From positions 310,001-374,000 of the forward strand of contig NZ_CP114777.1 of assembly GCF_027359355.1 (NCBI RefSeq): a stretch of 64,000 nt of DNA. The letters are read 5' to 3'. Below the pieces are notes generated by a model. That model had not been told where the DNA came from and made no database searches. It was given only the letters and a program-made list of their open reading frames with translations. Position numbers and translations under genes: made by a program. Numbering within the stretch: position 1 is the first letter of the stretch; every line of letters starts with the position of its first letter. Below, one piece after another: positions 49,287 to 57,312 of the stretch. This stretch comes from Prochlorococcus marinus str. MIT 1214. GTDB taxonomy: Bacteria; Cyanobacteriota; Cyanobacteriia; PCC-6307; Cyanobiaceae.

Positions 49287-49466
49287 ATGTCAAAAACAAG
49301 CTTAAGAGGGAGTTGCGAAGTCACAATTAACACTGCAATTAATAGGCTATCGAAAATTGAGGGTAAAAACAAAAAAGCCCTCGAAAGTGAGTTTAGAGAA
49401 TGGATAGATGCAATTGAAGGGGATAATAAAAACTATGATGTTCTTTATATTAATAAGATCGATTAA
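49287..49466 (+). CDS. Small protein of unknown function, paralogue of the gene at 48870
   Basis: 59 residues beginning MSKTSLRGSCEVTINTAINR. It contains GKNKKALESEFREWIDAIEG and ends DVLYINKID, against DGVLYCNFLG in the paralogue. The match over about 45 residues with similar spacing shows common descent. The two genes are divergent, sharing a 231-base upstream region. It is soluble, charged and probably alpha-helical. Its function is not recognised. Confidence 0.68.
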   Translation: MSKTSLRGSCEVTINTAINRLSKIEGKNKKALESEFREWIDAIEGDNKNYDVLYINKID

Positions 49467-49478
49467 TAAATTGATTCC

Positions 49479-49685
49479 TCAGGCACGTGGGTGTAGATCA
49501 GGGTATCTGGTATTTTGATCTTTTATTCTGCTTGGATTTTCACGGTCAGAACTTCTAGCTGCATTAAAAATGATTAGAAATGGGGTAAAAATTGCAAAAA
49601 AGTAAAAGTGTAAAAGGATTAAATCCCAAGGAATACCAGCATTTCCATAATCTGGAAAAAACAAAGCGGTTGCTAATAGAGACAT
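49479..49685 (-). CDS. Small membrane protein of unknown function
   Basis: 68 residues: hydrophobic MSLLATALFFPDYGNAG, a clear membrane helix (about residues 20-42, LILLHFYFFAIFTPFLIIF), then a polar tail NAARSSDRENPSRIKDQN. The proline- and aromatic-rich helix resembles small photosynthetic membrane proteins, but it lacks the chlorophyll-binding ExxNxR motif of high-light-inducible proteins. It is convergent with the 49287 gene, 12 bases apart. Function unknown. Confidence 0.6.
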   Translation of the reverse strand: MSLLATALFFPDYGNAGIPWDLILLHFYFFAIFTPFLIIFNAARSSDRENPSRIKDQNTRYPDLHPRA

Positions 49686-49991
49686 GTTAAACTAATGTAT
49701 TCAATTAATTTAACTAAGATGGCTTTACACCGTGAATTACTTATTGGATCAAGAATTTATTAATAGCATGAATTCATATATACGTTTATCTGTAGCTCTG
49801 ATCTTTTAATTGTTCATTTATTAAATGATTATATTTTTTTAAAGAAGTGTTAAAAACGTAGAGTTGATAAATATATTCTTTTTAAATATGATTAACTATC
49901 TATTAAATTACATAGTTAAAGAAAACAAGGACTTTGCACAAAAACAGATTCAAACTATAATAAATAAATAAAATAATAGATTTAGAAACGA
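49686..49991. other. Intergenic stretch without a convincing gene
   Basis: About 300 bases of very AT-rich sequence. The only frame of note is a 27-codon one (49888-49971) beginning MINYLLNYIVKEN, too short to support. A promoter for the following membrane-protein gene should lie here, but no clear -10/-35 pair can be picked out. Confidence 0.4.
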
Positions 49992-50207
49992 ATGAATACT
50001 ATATCTAATATACTTAAGTGGCTAAGAAATCAGATGCCGTATTTACTATTAATAGCGATTTATTTCTTTTTTGTTAATATTGAAGCTAAGAAAGAAAAAA
50101 ATAAGAATCTAAAATCATATGAAAAAAAAATATTGCATAATAATACATCTGACTCTGACGATAAGAACATAAGAATTGAAATCCCAGTGGTTCCATTTAA
50201 TGAATAA
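49992..50207 (+). CDS. Small single-helix membrane protein of unknown function
   Basis: 71 residues. A short N-terminal segment precedes one membrane helix (about residues 15-30, MPYLLLIAIYFFFVNI). A lysine-rich cytoplasmic-looking stretch (EAKKEKNKNLKSYEKK) follows, then an acidic tail ending IEIPVVPFNE. Topology by the positive-inside rule would leave the C-terminus in the cytosol. I do not recognise a family. Confidence 0.55.
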   Translation: MNTISNILKWLRNQMPYLLLIAIYFFFVNIEAKKEKNKNLKSYEKKILHNNTSDSDDKNIRIEIPVVPFNE

Positions 50208-50211
50208 ATTC

Positions 50212-50322
50212 CTACCTAATAATCAATTTAGAAGTTCTTAGTTTAAATAAGTCTGCTTGTCTTTGTGCTGCTCTGTCATGTTGTTTTTTAATTTCAATAC
50301 AATGCTGGCAGTTGCAAGTCAT
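50212..50322 (-). CDS. Candidate 36-residue protein with a CxCxxC motif
   Basis: The frame runs from ATG at 50322 to TAG at 50212, convergent with and only 4 bases from the preceding gene. It begins MTCNCQHCIEIKKQHDRAAQ. The CNCQHC cluster close to the N-terminus, followed by a charged helix, suggests a small metal-binding or redox-sensitive protein. The neat packing against its neighbour favours a real gene, but its size makes this tentative. Confidence 0.45.
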   Translation of the reverse strand: MTCNCQHCIEIKKQHDRAAQRQADLFKLRTSKLIIR

Positions 50323-50732
50323 TTTTAATGAAGAGAAGTTAGGAACTTAGTTTGTTTCAGTAGAATAACTATTGTTTCTCTAATTAGTTTGTTAAAGAAT
50401 AAACTTATCATTAATATTCTAACTAATTTATTAGCAATTGCAAGTTGTTCATATATCCAAGAATATTCCTAGAGAGGTGGATTGTTTGGGGTTATAAAAA
50501 TCTATAAAGTGACTTTGACAGCATAGGGTTGATGTTCATCTATATTAAATAAATAAGTGTTTTTAATTATTGTGGTTTATTACAGAATCGTGTATTGAAT
50601 TTTTTAGGTTAAGTACAATCATATTTTATTTATAGTGTGCAATTTGAATAATTCAATTGTGTGTGTTTTTTGAATTAGTATTATCAATGGTGATATTGTT
50701 CTAGAATATTAAAGAATACCTATAGCTGAGAT
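50323..50732. other. Intergenic stretch, nothing identified
   Basis: About 410 bases of AT-rich DNA. No frame, tRNA, strong hairpin or repeat stands out on either strand. It may carry the promoter of the 50733 gene. Confidence 0.4.
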
Positions 50733-50924
50733 ATGAGTAGAAAATTATTTAAATTAGACGGCAACAAAACCTACTCCCTAATAGGCTTTGATAAAAGAGC
50801 CGCACTCGCTATTCAAAACCATTTTCGTTTAAGCAATTATCAAATGTTAGTCCTGAGCTGGGTTAAGGGTATATGGACCGGTATTTTGATTTCACTTGTT
50901 GTCCACTATTTTATAAATCATTAA
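50733..50924 (+). CDS. Small membrane protein of unknown function
   Basis: 63 residues. The N-terminal half is polar and basic (MSRKLFKLDGNKTYSLIGFD, then KRAALAIQNHFRL). The C-terminal half is a single membrane helix (about residues 38-60, MLVLSWVKGIWTGILISLVV), ending HYFINH. The frame is slightly GC-richer than its flanks. It is not a high-light-inducible protein by motif. Function unknown. Confidence 0.58.
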   Translation: MSRKLFKLDGNKTYSLIGFDKRAALAIQNHFRLSNYQMLVLSWVKGIWTGILISLVVHYFINH

Positions 50925-51367
50925 CTTCTTACAGCTGTATGAGATTAAATGAACAATAAAATTATATATCCTCAATTAAGATATAATCATCATTTATTTC
51001 ATCTAAAATTAATTCAATCCTAAATATTTACTTATTACAGATTTCATATCTTATTAGATAGTAAAGTAAAAGCTACAAATTATCAAAATTTCACGTATTT
51101 TGTCGATTCGATAAATAATTTGATTACTTATTTTCACCTTTGGCTTAAAAATTCATTATCTTTACCTTCTTTACCTTTAGTTCTTTCTTGTCTATTACTA
51201 CTATTTTTTTATCTATTGAAGATATTCAATATAATTTTTTTTTATTTAATATACGTTGCTATATATAGGGTTTCCAGGCATAGGTAAAAGCTTAGTAAAA
51301 ATATATATAAAAATTTTTAATATGTTTCTATTAAAGTTAGTGCTTTGATCGATACAGATTGTTTTGC
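50925..51367. other. Intergenic stretch, nothing identified
   Basis: About 440 bases with homopolymeric T runs and no acceptable frame. The only structural hints are short AT palindromes, as expected by chance at this base composition. Confidence 0.4.
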
Positions 51368-51523
51368 TTATTTATTGTGTGCCTTCTCTATTACTTTTTG
51401 GGATTCAGCTCTTGAAAGAGTAGCCTCAATTCGTGCCAAAACTTGCTGTAATTCAGCTGTCTTATTCAATGAGTTCTCAGCCATCGATCTAAGCTTTTGA
51501 AGTTCTTTAGATGCTGTTTTCAT
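51368..51523 (-). CDS. Candidate 51-residue coiled-coil protein
   Basis: ATG at 51523, TAA at 51368. The sequence starts MKTASKELQKLRSMAEN and continues KTAELQQVLARIEATLSRAE. It has regular heptad-like spacing of Leu, Ile and Ala and no Pro or Gly, so a single long helix or coiled coil is likely. Composition and codon pattern look coding. Family and function are not recognised. Confidence 0.5.
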   Translation of the reverse strand: MKTASKELQKLRSMAENSLNKTAELQQVLARIEATLSRAESQKVIEKAHNK

Positions 51524-51990
51524 AAAGAAGGTAAAAAGATTGAAATTTCCTAGATAACAAAGATAATTACCTAAGGAATCAATAGGAATATCACACGAAC
51601 CAAATTGCCAAATATTTTCATGATGTCAATAGATGAAATCTTGATCTCTTGATAAATTCATAATTACATAGTAGTAATTATGAATAGTAGTAATTAGTTC
51701 TTTATTAAGGTAATTAGTTAAAATTAAAGAGTATATAAATAAATAGAAATTTAAAATAACAAAAAAACACAGATCTATTCGGACCTGTGTTTTTCACATT
51801 AATTAGGTTCTAAATCAATTAATAGATAAATATAAAAATTAATTGTCCTTACCTTTCTTCTCTGAATCTGTAGGTCTTACTGGTTTAGGCAAAAGCATGA
51901 TGAAAATCTTATCTCTATCTTTATTTATAGTTGGTTTTCTGATTTCGTAAATAAGAATTATCAGTTTGAAACTTCTTGATACATGTAAAT
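51524..51990. other. Intergenic stretch with a bidirectional terminator
   Basis: Apart from the terminator at 51767-51794 only a 19-codon frame is present (51839-51898, minus, MLLPKPVRPTDSEKKGKDN), too short to call. A short palindromic cluster of TAATTA motifs lies at 51660-51720. Confidence 0.4.
51767..51794. terminator. Bidirectional intrinsic terminator
   Basis: ACACAG (51767-51772) pairs with CTGTGT (51785-51790). The stem extends inward with TC/GA pairs around one mismatch, and the loop is TATTCG. It is flanked by AAAAAA upstream and TTTT downstream, so it can terminate transcription from either side. It separates the 51368 coiled-coil gene from the plus-strand genes after 52 kb, although no gene is obviously served on the left in the plus direction. 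Confidence 0.6.
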
Positions 51991-52116
51991 TTATGTTTTT
52001 CGATGCTTGTCAGTAAACTTATGATTTTTTCTGTATACGGTTTCCTCTTGTTGAGCTAATTCTTGTTGTGACTGAGCTCTCTTATCAATTCCGGGCTCAG
52101 ATTTTGCCCTGAGCAT
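51991..52116 (-). CDS. Candidate 41-residue hydrophilic protein
   Basis: ATG at 52116 to TAA at 51991, beginning MLRAKSEPGIDKRAQSQQEL. It is charged, Gln-rich and helical. Codons immediately upstream of the ATG would read LSLEEIE in the same frame, which looks protein-like, but a stop closes the frame behind a run of eight A residues; the original start may have been lost or shifted there. Could be a gene remnant. Confidence 0.35.
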   Translation of the reverse strand: MLRAKSEPGIDKRAQSQQELAQQEETVYRKNHKFTDKHRKT

Positions 52117-52222
52117 CTCAATTTCTTCTAATGATAATTTTTTTTAAAAATCACTTTAACTGTAACCTTTCAACTAATTGAAGAAACCAAGACAGTCTTA
52201 AGCTAAGTTAAAGCATGATTAG

Positions 52223-52477
52223 ATGGATTATGAAATATTCCATTGGCAATCCTTATTGAGGAAATTATCTATGAAAGAAGATTGGAAGCCTGTAGATTCT
52301 CAAGTCCTGGTAGATTCTTGGGAAGAAATTAAAGACTGTGCAGAAGGTATTCAAAGAGATCTAGCTTGCCCTGATGAAACTATTTCAAAAATGTTGAGGT
52401 CAGTGGCTGAAACTTTTGATAATACTGTTGAAGATCTGCTGGATAAGGCTGAAGAAGATTGGGAAGAAGAGAAATAA
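52223..52477 (+). CDS. Small acidic protein of unknown function
   Basis: 84 residues, or 68 if the ATG at 52271 is used (MKEDWKPVDSQVLVDSWEEI). The rest is helical and very acidic (TISKMLRSVAETFDNTVEDL, ending WEEEK). It has no membrane segment. The codon pattern is clearly coding compared with the surrounding DNA. It is followed after 16 bases by a 46-codon membrane-protein frame and may share its transcript. Function unknown. Confidence 0.62.
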   Translation: MDYEIFHWQSLLRKLSMKEDWKPVDSQVLVDSWEEIKDCAEGIQRDLACPDETISKMLRSVAETFDNTVEDLLDKAEEDWEEEK

Positions 52478-52493
52478 GATGTATCATTAATTT

Positions 52494-52634
52494 ATGATTC
52501 CAAATTTTTTTCAAACTCCTGAGCCAGTAACTCATATTGGCCTATGGAAATCTATAATTGGATTGATAATTGTTTTGTTTGGAACATTTGTAGGTGTTGA
52601 AATTAGACTTGGTAACGAAGAGGATGAAAAATGA
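52494..52634 (+). CDS. 46-residue single-helix membrane protein
   Basis: ATG at 52494, TGA at 52634. It starts MIPNFFQTPEPVTHIGLWKS. One membrane helix (about residues 20-36, SIIGLIIVLFGTFVGVE) and a short acidic tail RLGNEEDEK follow. The size and topology recall low-molecular-mass photosynthetic subunits, but it matches none that I know. It lies 16 bases after the acidic-protein gene. Confidence 0.55.
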   Translation: MIPNFFQTPEPVTHIGLWKSIIGLIIVLFGTFVGVEIRLGNEEDEK

Positions 52635-53029
52635 TTTCTTTAGCCTAATTTTTACAATATTAATACTTAATAATTCTTAGCTTTATTAATTCTCAAAATG
52701 AGCGATTAATTCAAATATAATTTTAAATTAAATTAATAGCTATATCAGAACACCATGTTTATCTGATATTTCAATTGCTCAGAGAAAAGAATCAAAATTT
52801 AATTCTTCACGATTGGGTGAAATTGCACAAAAGGAATTGACAATACACGAAGAGTTAAAACAGTTTTATTTAGTGGATGTAGAGTGAATCTATTAAATTG
52901 GAAATATATTCAGATAAACGAAGTAAAATATTTAGATCTAAATTTGAATATTAACTTTTAAATATGATTTCTTTTTTTTGATTTAGATGTCAATTCTGAT
53001 TTTGAGAAACTTAAATAATTTGATTTATT
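52635..53029. other. Sparse stretch with a start-less open frame
   Basis: No complete gene. A plus-strand frame ending with TGA at 52885-52887 stays open for about 50 codons, and its last part reads like protein (SSRLGEIAQKELTIHEELKQ), yet it has no ATG, GTG or well-placed TTG start. It may be the remains of a small gene. Confidence 0.35.
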
Positions 53030-53166
53030 ATGGATAAACAAAGTTATTGGGAGCAGCTATGTGAAAAATCTAAATCAACTTGAGTTACCAAAGCCTAGGA
53101 GATCAATTTTTCTATGGAAATGAAGATGGTAAAGTGTATAAAGACAAATTTAAAATAATCAGATAA
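53030..53166 (+). pseudogene. Frameshifted small gene
   Basis: An ATG at 53030 opens 17 codons (MDKQSYWEQLCEKSKST) and stops at 53083. In another frame, protein-like sequence continues directly (SYQSLGDQFFYGNEDGKVYK, ending FKIIR) to TAA at 53166. Joining the two needs a one-base shift near 53068-53083. Together they would give a 44-residue soluble protein. The reading-frame break is seen; that it inactivates a gene is inferred. Confidence 0.4.
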
Positions 53167-53289
53167 TTTGATGCTATTAAAGATTAATATCATTAATCTT
53201 TATCTTTAAATTCTAAGTAACTATAACCATTGAAGAATATGCTTATAAAAATGAGTGCTCTGAATAACCTATTAAGCCTTTAATAAAAA

Positions 53290-53341
53290 GAGGATGACGA
53301 AGCTCTCTGTTGGGGAAGCTTCATATGTTCCGATCATCCTC
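53290..53341 (+). terminator. Strong hairpin, probable terminator or structured RNA 3' end
   Basis: GAGGATGA (53290-53297) pairs perfectly with TCATCCTC (53334-53341). Inside, GAAGCT (53299-53304) pairs with AGCTTC (53317-53322). It is followed by ATTTTCTTG, a weak T-run. This is the most GC-rich structure in several kilobases. It could end a plus-strand transcript (for example an unannotated RNA from about 53.2 kb) or act on the minus side downstream of the 53412 gene. Confidence 0.5.
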
Positions 53342-53411
53342 ATTTTCTTGATAGCAATTTTTATTTATAATGGCAACAATATTTATTTTGTTTCTGAACA
53401 TATAAAATTGA

Positions 53412-53603
53412 CTAATGATCTCTAAATTTATTTGATATGAGTTGTTTTTGGCCCCATTCTTTGTGCTTGCTCTCTAGATCAGATAATGAATTACTTTGAG
53501 CTTTTAATTTCAATAGATATGAAACTTTCGAGATTTTTGTTGAAATAATCTTGTTGGGATAGTCAATATGAGTTTGGTATGCTTGTAAGTAATAATTACT
53601 CAT
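53412..53603 (-). CDS. Small soluble protein of unknown function
   Basis: 63 residues starting MSNYYLQAYQTHIDYPNKII. It continues STKISKVSYLLKLKAQSNSL and has a polar tail ending KFRDH. Basic, no membrane helix. It is isolated between a hairpin and a long non-coding gap. The amino-acid composition is balanced, which supports coding, but the family is not recognised. Confidence 0.5.
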   Translation of the reverse strand: MSNYYLQAYQTHIDYPNKIISTKISKVSYLLKLKAQSNSLSDLESKHKEWGQKQLISNKFRDH

Positions 53604-54064
53604 TAGATTAAATACTTGCTTTAATTAGTATTTACTACGCAACTCATAAGAATTATAATTCTTTAATATTTTCTTTCTCTTTGCTTTACAACATTTAGGC
53701 TTAATAGATAAAACTGTTTCTAATTTTTTTTTTAATAAAACAAGTATGCTAGTGCTAATTTTACTACTAGAAGAATTACAAGTATTTATATTCTTAAATT
53801 CATTAGAAGGTGGTGTAACTGCTTTATGAAATTGAGTATTTATGGTATGTGAAATTCATATTTCAAACTTACCCAGAAATCCACTTTCGGTATAAAAGCC
53901 AATTAACAGTCAAAAAAAGTTTAGATCTAAAGATTTCTTCCTTTGAAGACCATCCTGATTTAATATGGTGAATGTAACCATGATAAATCAGATTTGATTA
54001 CTATTTCAAGGACTTTCTTCCTTGGGAGGCAACTAAATCTTCTATTTATAAAGGTTTCATTATT
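53604..54064. other. Intergenic stretch upstream of the tRNA
   Basis: About 460 bases. A 27-codon frame at 53746-53829 (MLVLILLLEELQVFIF) is hydrophobic but too short to call. TTTCTTCCTT occurs twice (around 53935 and 54015). Nothing else is evident. Confidence 0.35.
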
Positions 54065-54138
54065 GTCAGTGTAGCTCAGCCGGTTAGAGCACAGCATTCA
54101 TAACGCTGAGGTCGAGAGTTCAAGTCTCTCCACTGACA
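54065..54138 (+). tRNA. tRNA with CAT anticodon (elongator Met, or Ile2)
   Basis: A complete cloverleaf folds. Acceptor GTCAGTG pairs with CACTGAC, the D arm is GCTCAGCCGGTTAGAGC, the anticodon arm is CAGCA-TTCATAA-CGCTG with one A-C mismatch at the loop end, and the T arm is GAGAG-TTCAAGT-CTCTC. The discriminator is A and CCA is not encoded. The anticodon CAT reads Met, or AUA if the C is changed to lysidine; which one cannot be settled from this gene alone. It is not an initiator form, since the first acceptor pair is matched. Confidence 0.93.
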
Positions 54139-54260
54139 TTAAGTTCAATTGCAGAAAAATATTAAAAAACACGAGTAATCTTTTTTTTAGTCAACTTAGT
54201 AAAATGGAAAATTTCTCATCAGTCTATTCTCAACTTTAAGTATATGTAATTAGTAAATAA

Positions 54261-54674
54261 CTATTTCATATCTATTTGATTTAGGCGTTCTTTAAATGTT
54301 GATGTAGAATCATTCTCAAATGAATTATTACGAGGATTTATTTTAGTATCATTAGTGGTATTATTCTGATTTTTACTAGAATTATTATATATAGAGAAAT
54401 CAGTTGCATTATTAAAACTCACATTTGATTTGTTCACAGTATGTACATTTATCTGATTAGGTATTTTGGGTGAAATTGCGTCTTGTTTGTGTGAGATATC
54501 TGATTTAAGTTTATTAACTATATTTGTATCCTTGTTCTGTATTAATGAAAGTTCCTTTTTATTCTTTAATGGATATTTTACAACTTCTTTTTTAAGCTGA
54601 TTTAACAACTTAGAATGATTAGATGTACTAAATTTTTTAACAAGGGATGGATCCCAACTTATTGGATCATTCAT
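54261..54674 (-). CDS. Low-complexity protein with conserved-looking ends
   Basis: 137 residues. The N-terminus (MNDPISWDPSLVKKFSTSNH, then KLLNQLKKEVVKYPL) and the last residues (TSTFKERLNQIDMK) look like short conserved motifs. The middle 80 residues are Asn-, Ser- and Lys-rich and probably disordered. No signal peptide or membrane helix is seen. The design suggests an adaptor that binds partners through short terminal motifs. It is divergent from the peroxiredoxin gene. Confidence 0.62.
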   Translation of the reverse strand: MNDPISWDPSLVKKFSTSNHSKLLNQLKKEVVKYPLKNKKELSLIQNKDTNIVNKLKSDISHKQDAISPKIPNQINVHTVNKSNVSFNNATDFSIYNNSSKNQNNTTNDTKINPRNNSFENDSTSTFKERLNQIDMK

Positions 54675-54797
54675 TTTTATAGATTATTCTCGGCAAGATA
54701 GAAAGAGTAAGTTTCTTGGTCTTTACATGATAAATTATAAAAAGGAAAAGGGGAAGTTCACTACCCTCCATACCAATCAAAATACGCAACAAATTCC

Positions 54798-55394
54798 ATG
54801 ACGACAAATGAGTGCCTTAGGGTAGGAATGCAAGCACCAGATTTTTCTGCTACTGCAGTCGTTGATCAAGAATTTAAGGACATCAAGCTTTCTCAGTACA
54901 GAGGCAAGTATGTGGTTTTGTTTTTTTATCCATTAGATTTCACATTTGTTTGCCCCACTGAAATTACTGCCTTTAGTGATAGGTATAGCGATTTCAACAG
55001 TAAAAATACCGAGGTTTTAGGTGTTTCGGTAGACAGCAAATTTTCTCATTTAGCTTGGATTCAAACACCAAGAAATGAAGGAGGAATTGGTGATATTAAC
55101 TATCCTCTGGTTTCAGATCTTAAGCGGGAAATATGCCAATCATATAATGTATTAAACGAAGATGGAGAAGCTGATAGAGGACTATTTATTATTAATCCTA
55201 ATGGAATCATTATGCATTCAACAATCAATAAAGCACCTGTTGGCAGAAATATTGACGAAACACTAAGAATTTTACAAGCATATCAATACGTAGAATCCCA
55301 CCCAGATGAAGTATGTCCTGCAGGATGGACTCCTGGTGATAAAACTATGAAGGAAGACCCAAAAGGAAGTAAGGAATACTTTTCAGCACTGTAA
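54798..55394 (+). CDS. 2-Cys peroxiredoxin (AhpC/TSA family)
   Basis: 198 residues. The peroxidatic cysteine is Cys52 in [14 protein letters not shown] and the resolving cysteine is Cys173 in [26 protein letters not shown] carries the GG(L/I)G loop linked to overoxidation sensitivity, but no clear YF motif is seen at the C-terminus. It removes hydrogen peroxide and alkyl peroxides using thioredoxin. It ends 18 bases before the convergent ftsH-like gene. Confidence 0.95.
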   Translation: MTTNECLRVGMQAPDFSATAVVDQEFKDIKLSQYRGKYVVLFFYPLDFTFVCPTEITAFSDRYSDFNSKNTEVLGVSVDSKFSHLAWIQTPRNEGGIGDINYPLVSDLKREICQSYNVLNEDGEADRGLFIINPNGIIMHSTINKAPVGRNIDETLRILQAYQYVESHPDEVCPAGWTPGDKTMKEDPKGSKEYFSAL

Positions 55395-55412
55395 AAAAGA
55401 CAATATCAATAA

Positions 55413-57140
55413 CTAATTATCAGCAACGTAAGAGTTAAGTGTACTAATAATATACTCAGATTCAAGTGACTCATTGAGTATTAATTCATCAACAAGAATA
55501 TCCATTAAGTCCACTTTATTTTCTAGTAGTTTGATTGCCTTATTAATACCCTTGTTTGCTATGGAAATGATTTGCTTGTCAATCTCCATACTAGTTTTCT
55601 GTGAATACTCTTTTCTGTTTTTCATAATATCCTTACCAAGAAAAATTGAATTTTTTTCTGAGTCAAATGCGATCGGTCCAAGATCCGAAAAACCGAATTT
55701 TGTAACCATTTGATTAGCCCAGAAATATACATTCTCAAGATCCTTTTGTGAGCCTTGCGTAACCTCCTTGGAGCCAAAGACAATAATTTCAGCGGCCCTT
55801 GATCCTAGTGAAATTACGATTTTGTTGAAAATGTAGTCTCTGGTTAATAGACCACTGTCTATGGTTTCCTCATTAGGGGTGAAATAAGTAGTTCCAGAAA
55901 TATCTGATAATGACTTAAACAAAGAAACTTTTTCTAATTTATCTTGAGTAGGAATTAATAACGCAACTAATGTTTTACCAATAATCTGATAGGCAATTTG
56001 TCGTTTTTTGGTGCTATCGGTAAGAGGTTTAGATAATAATCCAAACCGAGCTTTTTCTAGAGCCTTATCAAGTTCAATATTACTTATGCTTGATTTGTCA
56101 TTTCTAGCAGCATATATAGCTGCCTCATTTAGGAGATTTTGTAAGTCAGCTCCTGAAAAACCTGGAGTCTTTGATGCCCACTCTGCAAGATTAACAGAAT
56201 CAGATAAAGGTTTTGTACGAGCATGTACAGACAAAATCTTGTGTCTAGCTTTTCTATCTGGAAGAAATATGTCGATACGACGATCAAATCTGCCCGGTCT
56301 TGTTAACGCTTCGTCAAGTATATCTGGCCTGTTCGTTGCAGCAATAACTATAACTCCGTTATTTGTTTCGAAACCATCCATCTCTGTTAAGAGTTGATTT
56401 AGTGTTTGCTCTCTCTCGTCATTTCCTCCTCCTATGCCAGCTCCTCTTTGACGTCCAATTGAATCGATTTCGTCTATAAATACAATGCATGGAGATTTTA
56501 ATTTTGCAGTATTAAATAAATCTCGAACCCGTCCAGCTCCAACACCAACAAACATTTCGACAAATTCTGATGCGGATATAGAAAAGAAAGGGACATTTGC
56601 TTCTCCTGCTATTGCTCTTGCTAATAAAGTTTTACCTGTACCTGGAGCACCCACTAACAAAACACCTTTTGGAGTTTTTGCACCAAGGTCAATAAGTAAC
56701 TGTGGATGTTTTAAGAAGGTTACTATCTCTTTTAATTCATCAGATTCTTCATTCAACCCAGCCACATCATCAAAAGTATATTTTCTAATATCATCTTCTT
56801 TTACTTGAGAAGATCGCCTAGAAAAGCTCTGCATATTGTTCAATAATTTAGATGATCTCCTAATTAAAAATGAAAGAGATAAGGTAAAAATCAATACGAG
56901 TCCAAATCCAGTAATAAAATTTGCTAATTGCTTATCAGATCTTATATCTTTTACAGTAAGAGGAACATTATATTCATTAGACATGCGAAGTATTTTCTGA
57001 TCGTTATAAAATATTGGTATTAATTTTTGGTCTCCATTAATAAATTCAACTATTACTTCTCTTCTATTAGGTATTAAAATAATAGAAATAATTTCACCAC
57101 TTTCAATATCCTTTAATAGTTGACTATAACTTTTACTCAT
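55413..57140 (-). CDS. FtsH-like AAA protein lacking the zinc-protease motif
   Basis: 575 residues. The AAA ATPase is complete: Walker A GAPGTGKT (164-171), Walker B IVFIDEID (219-226), the pore loop MFVGVGA and the arginine-finger region [20 protein letters not shown]. Where the zinc motif HEAGH should stand (AYHEAGH), the sequence is AYQIIGK (Gln385, Ile386, Lys389), so both zinc histidines and the catalytic glutamate are gone. The third ligand Asp467 remains. Only one membrane helix is left (about 75-93); the first is missing, and an in-frame stop shortly upstream excludes a longer start. It probably acts as an unfoldase or chaperone, or in complexes with active FtsH. Confidence 0.9.
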   Translation of the reverse strand: MSKSYSQLLKDIESGEIISIILIPNRREVIVEFINGDQKLIPIFYNDQKILRMSNEYNVPLTVKDIRSDKQLANFITGFGLVLIFTLSLSFLIRRSSKLLNNMQSFSRRSSQVKEDDIRKYTFDDVAGLNEESDELKEIVTFLKHPQLLIDLGAKTPKGVLLVGAPGTGKTLLARAIAGEANVPFFSISASEFVEMFVGVGAGRVRDLFNTAKLKSPCIVFIDEIDSIGRQRGAGIGGGNDEREQTLNQLLTEMDGFETNNGVIVIAATNRPDILDEALTRPGRFDRRIDIFLPDRKARHKILSVHARTKPLSDSVNLAEWASKTPGFSGADLQNLLNEAAIYAARNDKSSISNIELDKALEKARFGLLSKPLTDSTKKRQIAYQIIGKTLVALLIPTQDKLEKVSLFKSLSDISGTTYFTPNEETIDSGLLTRDYIFNKIVISLGSRAAEIIVFGSKEVTQGSQKDLENVYFWANQMVTKFGFSDLGPIAFDSEKNSIFLGKDIMKNRKEYSQKTSMEIDKQIISIANKGINKAIKLLENKVDLMDILVDELILNESLESEYIISTLNSYVADN

Positions 57141-57312
57141 TTGAAAATTAAATCAATTAATTTAATAGAGTTTATATATTAACTATAGTCAAAATGTTAG
57201 CTAACTTGAATTTATATAGAAAAAGAGACAAGAACCTATTTTTTCCTAAAGGCTTTTTGAAAAGTAGGTGCATGACGTTATAAACTATAATATTAGTAAA
57301 TGGAAAGCAGAA

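Noticed and set aside
49888-49971. 27-codon frame in the 49.7-50.0 kb gap
   Set aside because: Too short, AT-rich composition as expected by chance, no structural or positional support.
53746-53829. 27-codon hydrophobic frame that might be a tiny photosystem or cytochrome subunit
   Set aside because: It matches none of the known small subunits (PetL, PetN, PsbM, PsbT, PsaM and others) and has no supporting context.
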